Shown here piece after piece: positions 8,022 through 16,295 of a DNA stretch of 64,000 bases. A model generated the notes under the pieces. That model was not told the origin of the DNA. It worked only from the letters and a program-made list of their open reading frames with translations, and searched no databases. Location of the stretch: assembly GCA_016713005.1 (NCBI GenBank), contig JADJPY010000012.1, positions 620,001-684,000 on the forward strand, in the 5' to 3' direction. This DNA comes from Ramlibacter sp. (GTDB taxonomy: Bacteria; Pseudomonadota; Gammaproteobacteria; Burkholderiales; Burkholderiaceae_C). Position numbers and translations under genes: made by a program. Positions within the stretch are counted from its first letter, which is position 1; every line of letters begins with the position of its first letter.

Positions 8022-9602
8022 ATGATCAAGAAATTCATTGACAAGCTGCTTGGCAAGGGCCCCGCCGGGGGCAAGCTGCGCTTTGGCAAGCGTGAGGAAG
8101 TCCCCCAGTCGGAGCACGGCATCGACCCCTCGCTGGTGGATGAGCGGGCGGTCAACGTGGTGCAGACGCTCAAGCAGGCCGGCTATCAGGCCTACATCGT
8201 GGGCGGCGCGGTGCGCGACCTTCTCCTGGGCCTGCGACCCAAGGACTTCGATGTGGCCACCGATGCCACACCCGAGCAGGTCAAGGGGCTGTTCCGCAGG
8301 GCTTTCATCATCGGAAGGCGCTTTCGCATCGTGCACGTGGTGTACGGCCGCGGCCGCGAGCACGAAGTGATCGAAGTCTCCACCTTCCGCGCCTACATGG
8401 ACAATGCCGCCGCCGAGCAGGTGGCCGGCAACGAGAAGACCAGCCGCAGCGAGCTCGCGGGCATGAAGCATGCGGTGGATTCCAGTGGCCGGGTGCTGCG
8501 CGACAACGTGTGGGGCCCGCAGGACGAGGACGCGACCCGGCGTGACTTCACCATCAACGCCATGTACTACGACCCGCAGACTGGTGTGGTCGTGGACTAC
8601 CACGGTGGCATCCGCGACGCAAAAAAGCGCCTGCTGCGCATGATCGGCGACCCGGCCACCCGCTACCGCGAGGACCCGGTGCGCATCATCCGCGCCGTGC
8701 GTTTTGCCGCCAAGCTGGCCGCACTGGGTTTCAAGCTCGAGCCCAAGACCGCCGCGCCGCTGGTGAAATCGCAGGCACTGCTGGCGGAGGTGCCGCAGAG
8801 CCGGCTGTTTGACGAGATGCTCAAGCTGCTGCAGACGGGCCACGCGCTGGCCACGATCGCGCAACTCAAGGGCCTGGGCCTGGCCCGCGGCATTTACCCG
8901 CTGCTGGACGTGGTGGTTGAACGTGCCGACCAGCCCTTTGTGAATGCCGCACTGCAGGACACCGACCGCCGCGTGGGCGAGGGCAAGCCTGTGGCACCCA
9001 GCTTCCTGCTGGCCTGCGTGCTCTGGGCCGATGTGCGCGAGGGCTGGGCCCGCCGCCTGGCCCGTCGCGAGCACTCACACCCGGCGTTGCAGGACGCCAT
9101 TGACGATGTGTTCAACGCCCGTATTGGCGACGTCTCGGGACGCGGCAAGCTGGCCGCTGACATGCGGGAGATCTGGATGATGCAGCCGCGCTTTGACAAG
9201 CGCGTGGGCAGCACGCCCTGGGGCCTGGTGGACCAGCCGCGCTTTCGGGCCGGTTTTGACTTCATGCGGCTGCGCGCCGACGTGGGCGAAGTGGATGTGG
9301 TGCTGGCCGACTGGTGGCAGGAGTTCAGCACGGCCAGTGACGCCCAGCGAGAGGACCTGATTGACCAGGTGCGCGACGAGCAGGGCAGCCGCGGTCCGCG
9401 CCGGGTTCGAACGGTCAAGCCCGCGGTGGCGGCGCCGGATGCGCCGGGTCAGGCGATCCAGGGGGCATCTTCGGGGGGCGACCCGGCGGAAAACACGTCC
9501 GCGTCGGTAGACGCGCCGCGCAAGCGCCGGCGCCGGCGCCGCAAGCCTGGCGGCGAAGGCGGCGGCGCAGCGGCGGTTCCGGGCGACGATTCCGGGGCAT
9601 GA
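8022..9602 (+). CDS. pcnB: Poly(A) polymerase I
   Basis: Adds 3' poly(A) tails that mark RNAs for decay and affects plasmid RNAI turnover. The 526-aa protein has the class II nucleotidyltransferase core YIVGGAVRDLLLGLRPKD followed by DFDVATDATPEQ, and the RRDFTINAMYYDP motif that separates the family from CCA-adding enzymes. The C-terminal tail is a strongly basic, low-complexity run rich in Arg and Gly, a frequent RNA-binding feature of PcnB. It starts directly after the HAD stop codon and overlaps folK by 4 bp. The pcnB-folK order is conserved widely in proteobacteria. Confidence 0.95.
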   Translation: MIKKFIDKLLGKGPAGGKLRFGKREEVPQSEHGIDPSLVDERAVNVVQTLKQAGYQAYIVGGAVRDLLLGLRPKDFDVATDATPEQVKGLFRRAFIIGRRFRIVHVVYGRGREHEVIEVSTFRAYMDNAAAEQVAGNEKTSRSELAGMKHAVDSSGRVLRDNVWGPQDEDATRRDFTINAMYYDPQTGVVVDYHGGIRDAKKRLLRMIGDPATRYREDPVRIIRAVRFAAKLAALGFKLEPKTAAPLVKSQALLAEVPQSRLFDEMLKLLQTGHALATIAQLKGLGLARGIYPLLDVVVERADQPFVNAALQDTDRRVGEGKPVAPSFLLACVLWADVREGWARRLARREHSHPALQDAIDDVFNARIGDVSGRGKLAADMREIWMMQPRFDKRVGSTPWGLVDQPRFRAGFDFMRLRADVGEVDVVLADWWQEFSTASDAQREDLIDQVRDEQGSRGPRRVRTVKPAVAAPDAPGQAIQGASSGGDPAENTSASVDAPRKRRRRRRKPGGEGGGAAAVPGDDSGA

Positions 9603-10081
9603 GGCCGGTGGTGGATGCCTGGATCGGCCTGGGCGCCAATCTGGGGGACGCCCGCCGCGGCTTGGCCAATGCGGCATCCGCGCTGGACGAGATACCCGGC
9701 ACGCGCCTGTTGCAGCGCTCCAGCCTGTACCGGACCGCGCCGATTGGGGCTGAAGGACCGGATTACCTCAACGCCGTGGTGCACGTGCAGACCACCCTGA
9801 CCGCTCCTGCGTTGCTGTCGGCCATTCAGGCGGTAGAACGGCGCGCCGGTCGGGAACGCCCCTACCCGAATGCGCCCCGCACGCTGGACCTGGACCTGCT
9901 GATGTACGGGGATGCACAGGTGGACAGTCCGACCCTGACCTTGCCGCACCCGCGCCTGGCGCAACGTGCCTTCGTGCTGCGTCCGCTCGCGGAGATTGCA
10001 CCTGACCGTGTGGCGCCCGCCTGGTTGCTGGCCGTGCAGGACCAGCGGGCGGAACGCCTCGTTTCCCCCCGGGACTGGTGA
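9599..10081 (+). CDS. folK: 6-hydroxymethyl-7,8-dihydropterin pyrophosphokinase
   Basis: Transfers pyrophosphate from ATP to 6-hydroxymethyl-dihydropterin in folate synthesis. The 160-aa HPPK is complete, with GLGANLGDARRGL at the N-terminus, APIGAEGPDYLNAV, the signature RTLDLDLLMYG with metal-binding aspartates, and LPHPRLAQRAFVLRPL. It starts at ATG overlapping the pcnB stop. It is the last gene of the hda-HAD-pcnB-folK operon; a copy of the 58-bp repeat follows 3 nt after its stop. Confidence 0.96.
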   Translation: MRPVVDAWIGLGANLGDARRGLANAASALDEIPGTRLLQRSSLYRTAPIGAEGPDYLNAVVHVQTTLTAPALLSAIQAVERRAGRERPYPNAPRTLDLDLLMYGDAQVDSPTLTLPHPRLAQRAFVLRPLAEIAPDRVAPAWLLAVQDQRAERLVSPRDW

Positions 10082-10083
10082 CA

Positions 10084-10141
10084 AAATGGGGCTCCAGCCC
10101 CCGTCCACCGGACCTGGCGTGCTATCAATTCAATAGCAAAC
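10084..10141 (+). repeat. 58-bp dispersed repeat, copy 2 (intergenic)
   Basis: Forward copy filling nearly all of the folK to DUF486 gap. CAGCCCCCGTCC and the terminal GCTATCAATTCAATAGC palindrome (17 bp) are well conserved. It aligns with copy 1 over 58 bp without gaps. Its right edge meets the ribosome-binding site of the next gene. Confidence 0.9.
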
Positions 10142-10150
10142 GGAGTGTCT

Positions 10151-10519
10151 GTGCAGATTCTTGCATCCATCCCGCTGTCGCTGCAGACCATCGTGCTGCT
10201 GGTGCTGAGCAACGTGTTCATGACATTTGCCTGGTACGGGCACCTGAAGAACCTGGCCACCGCGCCCTGGTACCTGGCGGTAGCCGCCAGCTGGGGCATC
10301 GCACTGTTCGAATACCTGTTGCAGGTTCCGGCCAACCGCATCGGGTACCAGCAAGCCGGCTTCAGCGTCGGGCAGCTCAAGATCATGCAGGAGGTGATCA
10401 CGCTGGCGGTCTTCATGCCGTTCGCGCTGCTCTATCTGAAGGAGCCGCTCAAACTGGACTACCTCTGGGCGGCGCTGTGCATGGTCGGCGCCGTGTACTT
10501 CATCTTCCGGGGCAACTGA
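10151..10519 (+). CDS. Small DMT-superfamily membrane protein (DUF486)
   Basis: 122-aa protein with four hydrophobic helices, matching the DUF486 family of drug/metabolite-transporter-like proteins. The signature FMTFAWYGHLKNL lies near the N-terminus and YLWAALCMVGAVYFIFRG at the C-terminus. The start is GTG 10151, five nt after GGAG (10142-10145); another GTG two codons earlier lacks that spacing. Its function is unknown and the family may work as dimers. The upstream gap is almost wholly repeat copy 2, so its promoter is either inside the repeat or in folK. Confidence 0.85.
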   Translation: MQILASIPLSLQTIVLLVLSNVFMTFAWYGHLKNLATAPWYLAVAASWGIALFEYLLQVPANRIGYQQAGFSVGQLKIMQEVITLAVFMPFALLYLKEPLKLDYLWAALCMVGAVYFIFRGN

Positions 10520-10601
10520 ACCCGGCCGGTTGAAAGGGGGCGCGGTTACACTCCCGCTTGTCACGAAACAGTCATCGTTTCGACACATTCGAGGTGCTCC
10601 C

Positions 10602-11249
10602 ATGCTGTTTGCCAAGCTGTTGCCCCGTGAGGGCAATTTTTTCGAGATGTTCAACCAGCACGCGGACCGGATCGTCGAAGCTGCGCACGCATTTTCCAGG
10701 CTGGTGGCCAATTACGCCGACCCCATGGCGCGCGACAAGTACAACCAGGAAGTGGACAACGCCGAGCGCGCTGCGGACCGCATCACGCACGACGTCAACA
10801 AGGCGCTGCACAAGACCTTTATCACCCCGATCGACCGCGAGCAGATCCACGGCCTGATCAACACCATGGACGATGTCGCCGACCTGATCCAGGACTCGGC
10901 GGAAACCATGGCCCTGTACGACGTGCACCACATGACCGAGGAAATCACCCGGCTGACCGACCTGAGCGTCAAGTGCTGCGAGCGCGTGCGCGACGCCGTG
11001 CGGCTGCTGGCGCGCATCGCCGAAGCCGATACCGCCGAAGCCGCGCTCAAGACATGCGAGGAAATCGACCGGCTCGAATCCGACGCCGACCGCGTCATGC
11101 GCACGGCCATGAGCAAGCTGTTCCGCGAGGAGCCCGACGTGCGGGAGGTCATCAAGCTCAAGGCGATCTACGAACTGCTGGAGACCATCACCGACAAGTG
11201 CGAGGATGTCGCCAACCTCGTCGAGGGCATCGTCCTCGAGAACTCCTGA
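10602..11249 (+). CDS. DUF47 / PhoU-like phosphate transport regulator
   Basis: 215-aa all-helical protein of the DUF47 (PhoU-like) family, partner of Pit-type phosphate permeases. Acidic, helical blocks such as DREQIHGLINTMDDVADLIQ and EEIDRLESDADRVM resemble the metal-binding three-helix repeats of PhoU. I chose ATG 10602, preceded by GAGGTG; the open frame runs 24 codons further upstream without family similarity. The pit gene follows after 22 nt, so the pair is an operon. The protein is presumed cytoplasmic and to modulate the permease. Confidence 0.9.
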   Translation: MLFAKLLPREGNFFEMFNQHADRIVEAAHAFSRLVANYADPMARDKYNQEVDNAERAADRITHDVNKALHKTFITPIDREQIHGLINTMDDVADLIQDSAETMALYDVHHMTEEITRLTDLSVKCCERVRDAVRLLARIAEADTAEAALKTCEEIDRLESDADRVMRTAMSKLFREEPDVREVIKLKAIYELLETITDKCEDVANLVEGIVLENS

Positions 11250-11271
11250 CGCGCGGGCCGGGACGCAAGCC

Positions 11272-12282
11272 ATGGAAACCGCACAGGCAGCCCTTTGGGT
11301 GGTGATCCTGCTGGTCGCGCTGGCGCTGGCATTCGACTTCATGAACGGCTTTCACGACGCGGCAAACTCCATTGCCACCGTCGTGTCCACCGGCGTGCTC
11401 AAGCCGACGCAGGCCGTGTTGTTCGCCGCGTTCTTCAATTTCATCGCGATCTTCGTCTTTCACCTCAGTGTGGCGGCCACGGTGGGCAAGGGCATCGTGC
11501 TTCCAGGCGTGGTGGACACCCACGTGGTGTTCGGCGCGCTGGTGGGCGCCATTACCTGGAACGTGCTTACGTGGTACTACGGCATCCCCAGCAGTTCTTC
11601 ACATGCGCTCATCGGTGGCATCGTCGGCGCCGTGATCGCCAAGGCCGGCGCGGGTGCGCTGGTGTCCGCAGGGGTCATGCGCACGGTGGCTTTCATCTTC
11701 GTGTCGCCGGCGCTGGGATTCCTGCTCGGCTCGCTCATGATGGTGGCGGTGGCCTGGGCGTTCCGCCGCGCAACGCCGTCGCGCGTGGACAGATGGTTCC
11801 GTCGCATGCAGTTGGTGTCCGCCGGGGCCTACAGTCTGGGCCACGGTGGCAACGATGCGCAAAAGACGATCGGCATCATCTGGATGCTGCTGATCGCCAC
11901 CGGCTATACGGCGGCGGGCGACAAGTCGCCGCCGGGCTGGGTGATTGTGAGCTGCTACATCGCGATCGCGGGGGGCACCATGTTCGGCGGCTGGCGCATC
12001 GTCAAGACCATGGGCCAGAAGATCACCAAGCTCAAGCCCGTGGGGGGCTTCTGCGCGGAGACCGGTGGCGCGATCACGCTGTTCCTGGCCACAGCGATGG
12101 GCATACCGGTGTCGACCACACACACCATCACCGGCGCCATCGTCGGCGTGGGTTCCGCGCAGCGCGCCAGCGCGGTTCGCTGGGGCGTGGCGGGCAACAT
12201 CATCTGGGCATGGATCTTCACCATCCCGGCCAGCGCGTTTGTGGCGGCCGTGGCGTACTGGGTCAGCCTGCAGATTTTCTGA
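11272..12282 (+). CDS. Low-affinity inorganic phosphate transporter (Pit family)
   Basis: 336-aa membrane permease that takes up phosphate, probably as a neutral metal-phosphate complex, with protons. Both Pit signature repeats are visible: FDFMNGFHDAANSIATVV in the first half, and GHGGNDAQKTIGI plus PVSTTHTITGAIVGVG in the second. About ten membrane segments are evident. The start at ATG 11272 gives METAQAALWVV; an upstream in-frame extension has no similarity. It is co-transcribed with the DUF47 gene. Confidence 0.94.
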   Translation: METAQAALWVVILLVALALAFDFMNGFHDAANSIATVVSTGVLKPTQAVLFAAFFNFIAIFVFHLSVAATVGKGIVLPGVVDTHVVFGALVGAITWNVLTWYYGIPSSSSHALIGGIVGAVIAKAGAGALVSAGVMRTVAFIFVSPALGFLLGSLMMVAVAWAFRRATPSRVDRWFRRMQLVSAGAYSLGHGGNDAQKTIGIIWMLLIATGYTAAGDKSPPGWVIVSCYIAIAGGTMFGGWRIVKTMGQKITKLKPVGGFCAETGGAITLFLATAMGIPVSTTHTITGAIVGVGSAQRASAVRWGVAGNIIWAWIFTIPASAFVAAVAYWVSLQIF

Positions 12283-12300
12283 GCGCCGTCGCGTCCGGCC

Positions 12301-12753
12301 TTACTGGCTGATCTTGCGTGCCTCTTCGATCTGGTACTCGAAGTAGCGCTGGAAGCTGAAGACGATGCTGCTCATCAGCACCGTAGCGCCCAGCAACAGC
12401 GACAGCACGACGGCACCGACGGTGAGCCATCTGGTCTGGCCCGGGGGTGCATCGCCCGCCAGATGCGCGTTGTGGCGCGCATTCCAGCGTTCGGGGCTCA
12501 TCAGTCCGTAGAGGATCGCGGTCAACGTGCAGCCGGCAAACGTGAAGCCGCCCATGGGAATCAGCAACCAGCTCAGGGTGTCGTCCACGCCGAATTCCCT
12601 GGCCCGCTCCAGGCCGTACAGGCCCAGTGCGGTGGGGATGGGCAGCGCCCAGCCCAGCAGGTCGCCCAGCCCGTGCAGATAAAACCTGTGCAGACCCAGC
12701 GGCCCCCCTGCCAGCGCCAGCCAGGCAGCGACGGTCTTGTTGCGGGTGGTCAT
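12301..12753 (-). CDS. TM2-domain membrane protein
   Basis: 150-aa protein whose N-terminus (KTVAAWLALAGGPLGLHRFY) is a TM2 domain: two short helices separated by a turn containing GxxGxHRFYLG-like residues. Additional membrane segments lie around residues 60-85 and 108-130. The function of TM2 proteins is unknown. Its start overlaps the stop of the upstream GNAT gene by 4 bp (ATGA), so the two are co-translated. Confidence 0.82.
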   Translation of the reverse strand: MTTRNKTVAAWLALAGGPLGLHRFYLHGLGDLLGWALPIPTALGLYGLERAREFGVDDTLSWLLIPMGGFTFAGCTLTAILYGLMSPERWNARHNAHLAGDAPPGQTRWLTVGAVVLSLLLGATVLMSSIVFSFQRYFEYQIEEARKISQ

Positions 12754-13277
12754 GGCGCCTCCGGCGAGGTGCTGTCACCGGCCCCGAGCACCTTCTCCAT
12801 CAGCACCACGTCCAGCCAGCGGCCAAACTTCCATCCACAGGAGCGCAGTACGCCCACTGGCGTGAAGCCGCAGCTGCGGTGCACGCCGACAGAGCCGGCA
12901 TTGGCCGAATCGCCAATCACGGCGATCAGCTTTCGCACGCCGCGCGCTTCGGCCTGGGCGGCCAGCGCGGTGAGCAGTTCGCGGCCCAGACCCCGTCCGT
13001 GCGCCTGTGGCGCGAGGTAAATGGAGTCTTCGGCAGAGAAGCGGTAGGCCGGGCGGGGCTTGAACCAGTTGCAATAGGCGAAGCCCAGCACCTGGCCATC
13101 TTCTTCGGCCACCAGCCAGGGCAGCCCCTTGGAGAGCACGTCGGCGCGCCGCGCCGCCATGTCGGTTTCGCCGGGCGGCGTGGTCTCGAACGTGCCGGTG
13201 CCGTGCAGCACATGGTGGGCATAAACGGCGGTGATCGCTGGCAGGTCGTCGTCCCGGCTGGGTCGGATGGTGGGCAT
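12750..13277 (-). CDS. GNAT-family N-acetyltransferase (phosphinothricin-acetyltransferase type)
   Basis: 175-aa acetyltransferase. The acetyl-CoA pyrophosphate loop is visible as HGRGLGRELL, and the protein carries the PAT-like pattern IRPSRDDDLPAITAVYAHHV, GTGTFETTPP, and FKPRPAYRFSAEDSIYL. Such enzymes acetylate methionine sulfoximine/sulfone, phosphinothricin or other amino compounds; the substrate is not decided here. It is divergent from rpsP and first in a two-gene operon with the TM2 gene. The region between its start and rpsP carries the rpsP promoter. Confidence 0.9.
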   Translation of the reverse strand: MPTIRPSRDDDLPAITAVYAHHVLHGTGTFETTPPGETDMAARRADVLSKGLPWLVAEEDGQVLGFAYCNWFKPRPAYRFSAEDSIYLAPQAHGRGLGRELLTALAAQAEARGVRKLIAVIGDSANAGSVGVHRSCGFTPVGVLRSCGWKFGRWLDVVLMEKVLGAGDSTSPEAP

Positions 13278-13289
13278 GGCAAAGGAAGT

Positions 13290-13310
13290 TGGTACAATGG
13301 AAGGCTTTTC
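13290..13310 (+). promoter_or_regulatory. rpsP promoter with shared start-site motif
   Basis: Extended -10: TGG followed by TACAAT (13293-13298), then two bases and AAGGCTTTTC (13301-13310) over the expected start site. The same arrangement occurs at rplS and efp. No good -35 is seen. The leader to the rpsP ATG would be about 80 nt. Confidence 0.65.
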
Positions 13311-13387
13311 AGCGTGTCACTGGCCGGGTGGCCATGTTGCGTGTCTCAAACGCTGGAAGAAATTCATCTCCACCCGAAGGATAAATC

Positions 13388-13639
13388 ATGGTCGTCATTC
13401 GACTCTCCCGCGGCGGCGCCAAGGCCCGCCCGTTCTTCAACATTGTCGTCGCCGACAAGCGCGTGCGCCGTGATGGCCGTTTCATCGAGCGCATCGGGTT
13501 CTACAACCCGATCGCCAAGGACAACGAGGAAAGCATCCGCATCGCGCAGGACCGCCTGACGTACTGGCGTGGTGTGGGCGCTCAGCCCTCGCCCACCGTC
13601 GAACGCCTGCTCAAGCAGGCCGCCGCCAAGGCCGCCTGA
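13388..13639 (+). CDS. rpsP: 30S ribosomal protein S16
   Basis: 83-aa S16, a small-subunit assembly protein binding 16S rRNA. The N-terminus MVVIRLSRGGAKARPFFNIV and the block GRFIERIGFYNP are diagnostic. GAAGGATAAATC just before the ATG gives a good ribosome-binding site. It is first in the rpsP-rimM-trmD-rplS cluster, the conserved order in proteobacteria, with rimM starting 8 nt after the stop. Confidence 0.98.
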   Translation: MVVIRLSRGGAKARPFFNIVVADKRVRRDGRFIERIGFYNPIAKDNEESIRIAQDRLTYWRGVGAQPSPTVERLLKQAAAKAA

Positions 13640-13647
13640 GCAGCCTG

Positions 13648-14247
13648 ATGCCTCCGGTTGGCAACGCCGCTTCTGCGGGGACCAGCCTGGCGGGGCTTGA
13701 ACCGGCCGAACTTCCGGGCGATGCAGTCGAAGTCGGACGCATTGCGGACGCCTGGGGCGTCAAGGGCTGGTTCCGGGTCCTGCCCCACAGCGCCTCTCCC
13801 GAGGCGCTTTTTTCTTCCCGGCGCTGGTACCTGCAGCCCGCCACGCGGGGCGCAAAGACGTTCTCCGGGACGCTGCTGCTGCGCGTTCGCGAGGCGAAGG
13901 ACCACTCCGGTTCGGTGGTTGCTGGTGCGCACGAAATCGACGACCGCAACGCTGCCGAGGCGCTCAAGGGGGCACGTGTGTTCGTGCCGCGGTCCAGTTT
14001 TCCGACACCTGCGACAGACGAGTACTACTGGGTGGACCTGCTGGGCCTGGAGGTCGTCAACCGCGAGGGCCTGGCCCTGGGCAGCGTCAGCGACCTCCTG
14101 TCCACCGGTCCGCAGACCGTGCTGGTGGTCGCCTTCGAAGCGGACGGCAAGCCGCAGGAACGCATGATTCCCTTCGTCTCGGCCTACGTGGACGGGGTGG
14201 ACTTGCCGGGGCGGCGGATCACCGTGGACTGGCAGCCCGACTATTGA
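13648..14247 (+). CDS. rimM: Ribosome maturation factor RimM
   Basis: 199-aa factor for 30S head assembly that binds S19. The RimM domain starts at VEVGRIADAWGVKGWFRVLP, followed by the PRC-barrel half (YYWVDLLGLEVVNREGLALG). It has an N-terminal extension of about 28 residues before the conserved domain; the ATG at 13648 follows rpsP closely, so it is plausible. The coding sequence contains a perfect 7-bp hairpin plus T-run at 13789-13813, listed separately, which could reduce transcription into trmD. Confidence 0.96.
   Translation: MPPVGNAASAGTSLAGLEPAELPGDAVEVGRIADAWGVKGWFRVLPHSASPEALFSSRRWYLQPATRGAKTFSGTLLLRVREAKDHSGSVVAGAHEIDDRNAAEALKGARVFVPRSSFPTPATDEYYWVDLLGLEVVNREGLALGSVSDLLSTGPQTVLVVAFEADGKPQERMIPFVSAYVDGVDLPGRRITVDWQPDY
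13789..13813 (+). terminator. Terminator-like hairpin inside rimM
   Basis: AGCGCCT (13789-13795), loop CTCCCG, AGGCGCT (13802-13808) and a run of six T. It is a textbook intrinsic terminator shape lying in the rimM reading frame. It may attenuate expression between the abundant S16 and the scarce RimM/TrmD; translation through the region could mask it. Confidence 0.5.
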
Positions 14248-14265
14248 GCGGCGAGCCATCGCACC

Positions 14266-15024
14266 ATGCGCTTTGACATCGTCACGCTGTTCCCGGAACT
14301 GTTTGCCCCCTTGCTTGAAGCCGGGGTGACCCGCCGCGCTTTCGAGTCCGGGCTGGTGGACGTCCGGTTGTGGCCGCTGCGTGACTTTGCCGAGGGCAAC
14401 TACCGGCGTGTGGACGACCGCCCCTTCGGCGGTGGCCCCGGCATGGTCATGATGGCTGCGCCACTGGCAAAGTGCCTCCAGGCGATCCGCGCCGAGCGCG
14501 GGGACGCCGCGCCCGTCGTGCTGTTCTCTCCCATCGGCACACGGCTGGACCACGCCGGGGTGGAGCGCTGGTCCGCCAGCTCGGGCGCGGTGCTGGTGTG
14601 TGGCCGCTATGAGGGAATCGACCAGCGTTTCATTGACGCGCATGTGGACATGCAAGTCAGTCTGGGTGACTTCGTCCTCTCGGGTGGCGAGATCGCGGCC
14701 ATGGCATTGCTGGACGCGGTGGCCCGCCTCCAGCCCGGGGTGCTCAACGACGAGGGCAGCCACCAGGCCGACAGCTTCAATCCGGCGCTGGACGGCCTGC
14801 TGGATTGCCCCCATTACACGCGTCCCGAAACCTGGGAGGGCCAAGCCGTGCCGGCGGCGCTCATGTCGGGCCACCATGCGCAGATCGAGCGCTGGCGGCG
14901 CGAACAGCGACTGGACATCACCGCCCGCCACCGCCCGGACCTGATTGCCGCGGCCCGGGCGGCCGGGCGCCTGAGTGCCGAGGATGAGGCGGTGCTGGCG
15001 CAGGGCCCAATAAATCGTTTATAA
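14266..15024 (+). CDS. trmD: tRNA (guanine-N1-)-methyltransferase
   Basis: SPOUT-class enzyme that methylates G37 of tRNAs reading CNN codons, preventing +1 frameshifts. The 252-aa protein has the knotted SAM site: PFGGGPGMVMM, VLVCGRYEGIDQRFID and VSLGDFVLSGGEIAAM. It lies 18 nt after rimM. Its stop codon TAA is part of the rplS -10 box (TTATAAT), so rplS transcription is initiated at the very end of this gene. Confidence 0.97.
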   Translation: MRFDIVTLFPELFAPLLEAGVTRRAFESGLVDVRLWPLRDFAEGNYRRVDDRPFGGGPGMVMMAAPLAKCLQAIRAERGDAAPVVLFSPIGTRLDHAGVERWSASSGAVLVCGRYEGIDQRFIDAHVDMQVSLGDFVLSGGEIAAMALLDAVARLQPGVLNDEGSHQADSFNPALDGLLDCPHYTRPETWEGQAVPAALMSGHHAQIERWRREQRLDITARHRPDLIAAARAAGRLSAEDEAVLAQGPINRL

Positions 15025-15037
15025 TCAAAGGCTTTTC
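15020..15037 (+). promoter_or_regulatory. rplS promoter with shared start-site motif
   Basis: Perfect -10 TATAAT at 15020-15025 overlapping the trmD stop codon, then CA and AAGGCTTTTC at 15028-15037. The 86-nt leader to the rplS ATG (15038-15123) has no riboswitch I recognise. No convincing -35 is present. Confidence 0.65.
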
Positions 15038-15123
15038 GATCCTCTGTCCGGCCGTCCCGAACGCGTGCGCCAGCACCTGCAAGGGACCTTTAGCGCAGCG
15101 CGGACACGATCACTGAGGAAACC

Positions 15124-15504
15124 ATGAACCTGATCCAGACCCTCGAGCAGGAAGAAATCACCCGGCTCGGCAAGAAAATCCCCGAATTCGCACCTGGCGA
15201 CACCGTGATCGTCAGCGTCAACGTGGTCGAAGGCACGCGCAAGCGTGTGCAGGCCTACGAAGGCGTCGTGATCGCCAAGCGCAACCGTGGCCTCAACAGC
15301 GGCTTCACCGTGCGCAAGATCTCCAGCGGCGAAGGCGTGGAGCGCACGTTCCAGACCTACAGCCCGCTGATCGCCGCCATTGAAGTCAAGCGCCGCGGCG
15401 ACGTGCGCCGCGCCAAGCTGTACTACCTGCGTGACCGCAGCGGCAAGTCGGCCCGCATCAAGGAAAAGCTGCCCTCGCGCGCCAAGGCGGCTGCGGCCGA
15501 GTAA
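15124..15504 (+). CDS. rplS: 50S ribosomal protein L19
   Basis: 126-aa L19, at the 30S/50S interface. MNLIQTLEQEEITRLGKKIP at the start, the central RKRVQAYEGVVIAKRNRG and RRAKLYYLRDRSGKSARIKE are diagnostic. TGAGGAAACC precedes the ATG. It has its own promoter overlapping the trmD stop and a strong terminator directly after, so it can be expressed independently of rimM and trmD. Confidence 0.98.
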   Translation: MNLIQTLEQEEITRLGKKIPEFAPGDTVIVSVNVVEGTRKRVQAYEGVVIAKRNRGLNSGFTVRKISSGEGVERTFQTYSPLIAAIEVKRRGDVRRAKLYYLRDRSGKSARIKEKLPSRAKAAAAE

Positions 15505-15523
15505 GCCCTTGCGCATGCAGAAC

Positions 15524-15557
15524 AAGCCGCCCTGGCATCCGCCTCGGCGGCTTTTTT
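15524..15557 (+). terminator. rplS terminator
   Basis: AAGCCGCC (15524-15531), 14-nt loop, GGCGGCTT (15546-15553) continuing into six T. It ends one base before the annotated ATG of the NUDIX gene. Confidence 0.85.
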
Positions 15558-15558
15558 C

Positions 15559-16260
15559 ATGCCCCGCCTGTTCGTGACACCGCTGTCCAAACTTCCCAAT
15601 TTCGACCCCCGCCGTGTGCCTGTGGCGGGGGTGGACGCGCACCTGCCTGCCGTACCCGAGCAGCGGCTCACCGGGGCGGCGCTGCAGCAGCGGTTTGCCG
15701 ATCCGCCGGGCTGGACGCCCGAGGTGACGCTGGAGAAGAAGTTCACCGACCGGCAGCCTGCGCATGCAGCGGTGCTGGTGCCGCTGGTGATGCACGACTC
15801 CGGCCCTTCCGTGTTGCTGACCGAACGCACCACGCACCTGTCCACCCATTCCGGCCAGGTGGCCTTCCCCGGGGGCAAGGTGGACGAGAGCGATGCCGAC
15901 GCCGTTGCCGCTGCGCTGCGCGAAGCGCACGAGGAAGTCGGCCTGGACAGCCGGTATGTGTCGGTGCTGGGCACGCTGCCGGTCTACGTCACCGGCACGG
16001 CATTCATCGTGACGCCGGTTGTGGCGCTGGTGACGCCGGGCTTCCGGTTGCAACTCAACCCGGGCGAGGTGGCCGATGCATTTGAGGTGCCGCTGGCCTT
16101 CCTGATGAACCCGGCGCACCACCATCGGCACGCATTCGAATGGGAGGGCGTGCGCAGGGAGTGGTTCTCCATGCCCTACGAGGACGGCGTCACGCAGCGC
16201 TTCATCTGGGGCGCCACCGCCGGCATGCTGCGCAACTTCTACCGCTTCCTGGCGGCCTGA
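15559..16260 (+). CDS. NUDIX hydrolase, CoA pyrophosphatase type
   Basis: Predicted to hydrolyse CoA and oxidised CoA to phosphopantetheine plus adenosine 3',5'-bisphosphate. The CoA-specific signature LLTERTTHLSTHSGQVAFPG precedes the Nudix box (GGKVDES ... REAHEEVGL). The 233-aa call from ATG 15559 places the start directly on the T-run of the rplS terminator. A later start such as GTG 15574 (V6) or an internal one is possible because family similarity begins around FDPRRVPVAGVDAHLP. The gene must therefore depend on read-through or an unseen promoter. Confidence 0.88.
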   Translation: MPRLFVTPLSKLPNFDPRRVPVAGVDAHLPAVPEQRLTGAALQQRFADPPGWTPEVTLEKKFTDRQPAHAAVLVPLVMHDSGPSVLLTERTTHLSTHSGQVAFPGGKVDESDADAVAAALREAHEEVGLDSRYVSVLGTLPVYVTGTAFIVTPVVALVTPGFRLQLNPGEVADAFEVPLAFLMNPAHHHRHAFEWEGVRREWFSMPYEDGVTQRFIWGATAGMLRNFYRFLAA

Positions 16261-16295
16261 GGCCGCGCGGGCGCAGCGCCCGCTATCATCCCGGC

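Noticed and set aside
15038..15123. Riboswitch or L19 autoregulatory leader
   Set aside because: Only weak pairing (GTCCG/CGGAC) could be found; nothing matching a known leader class.
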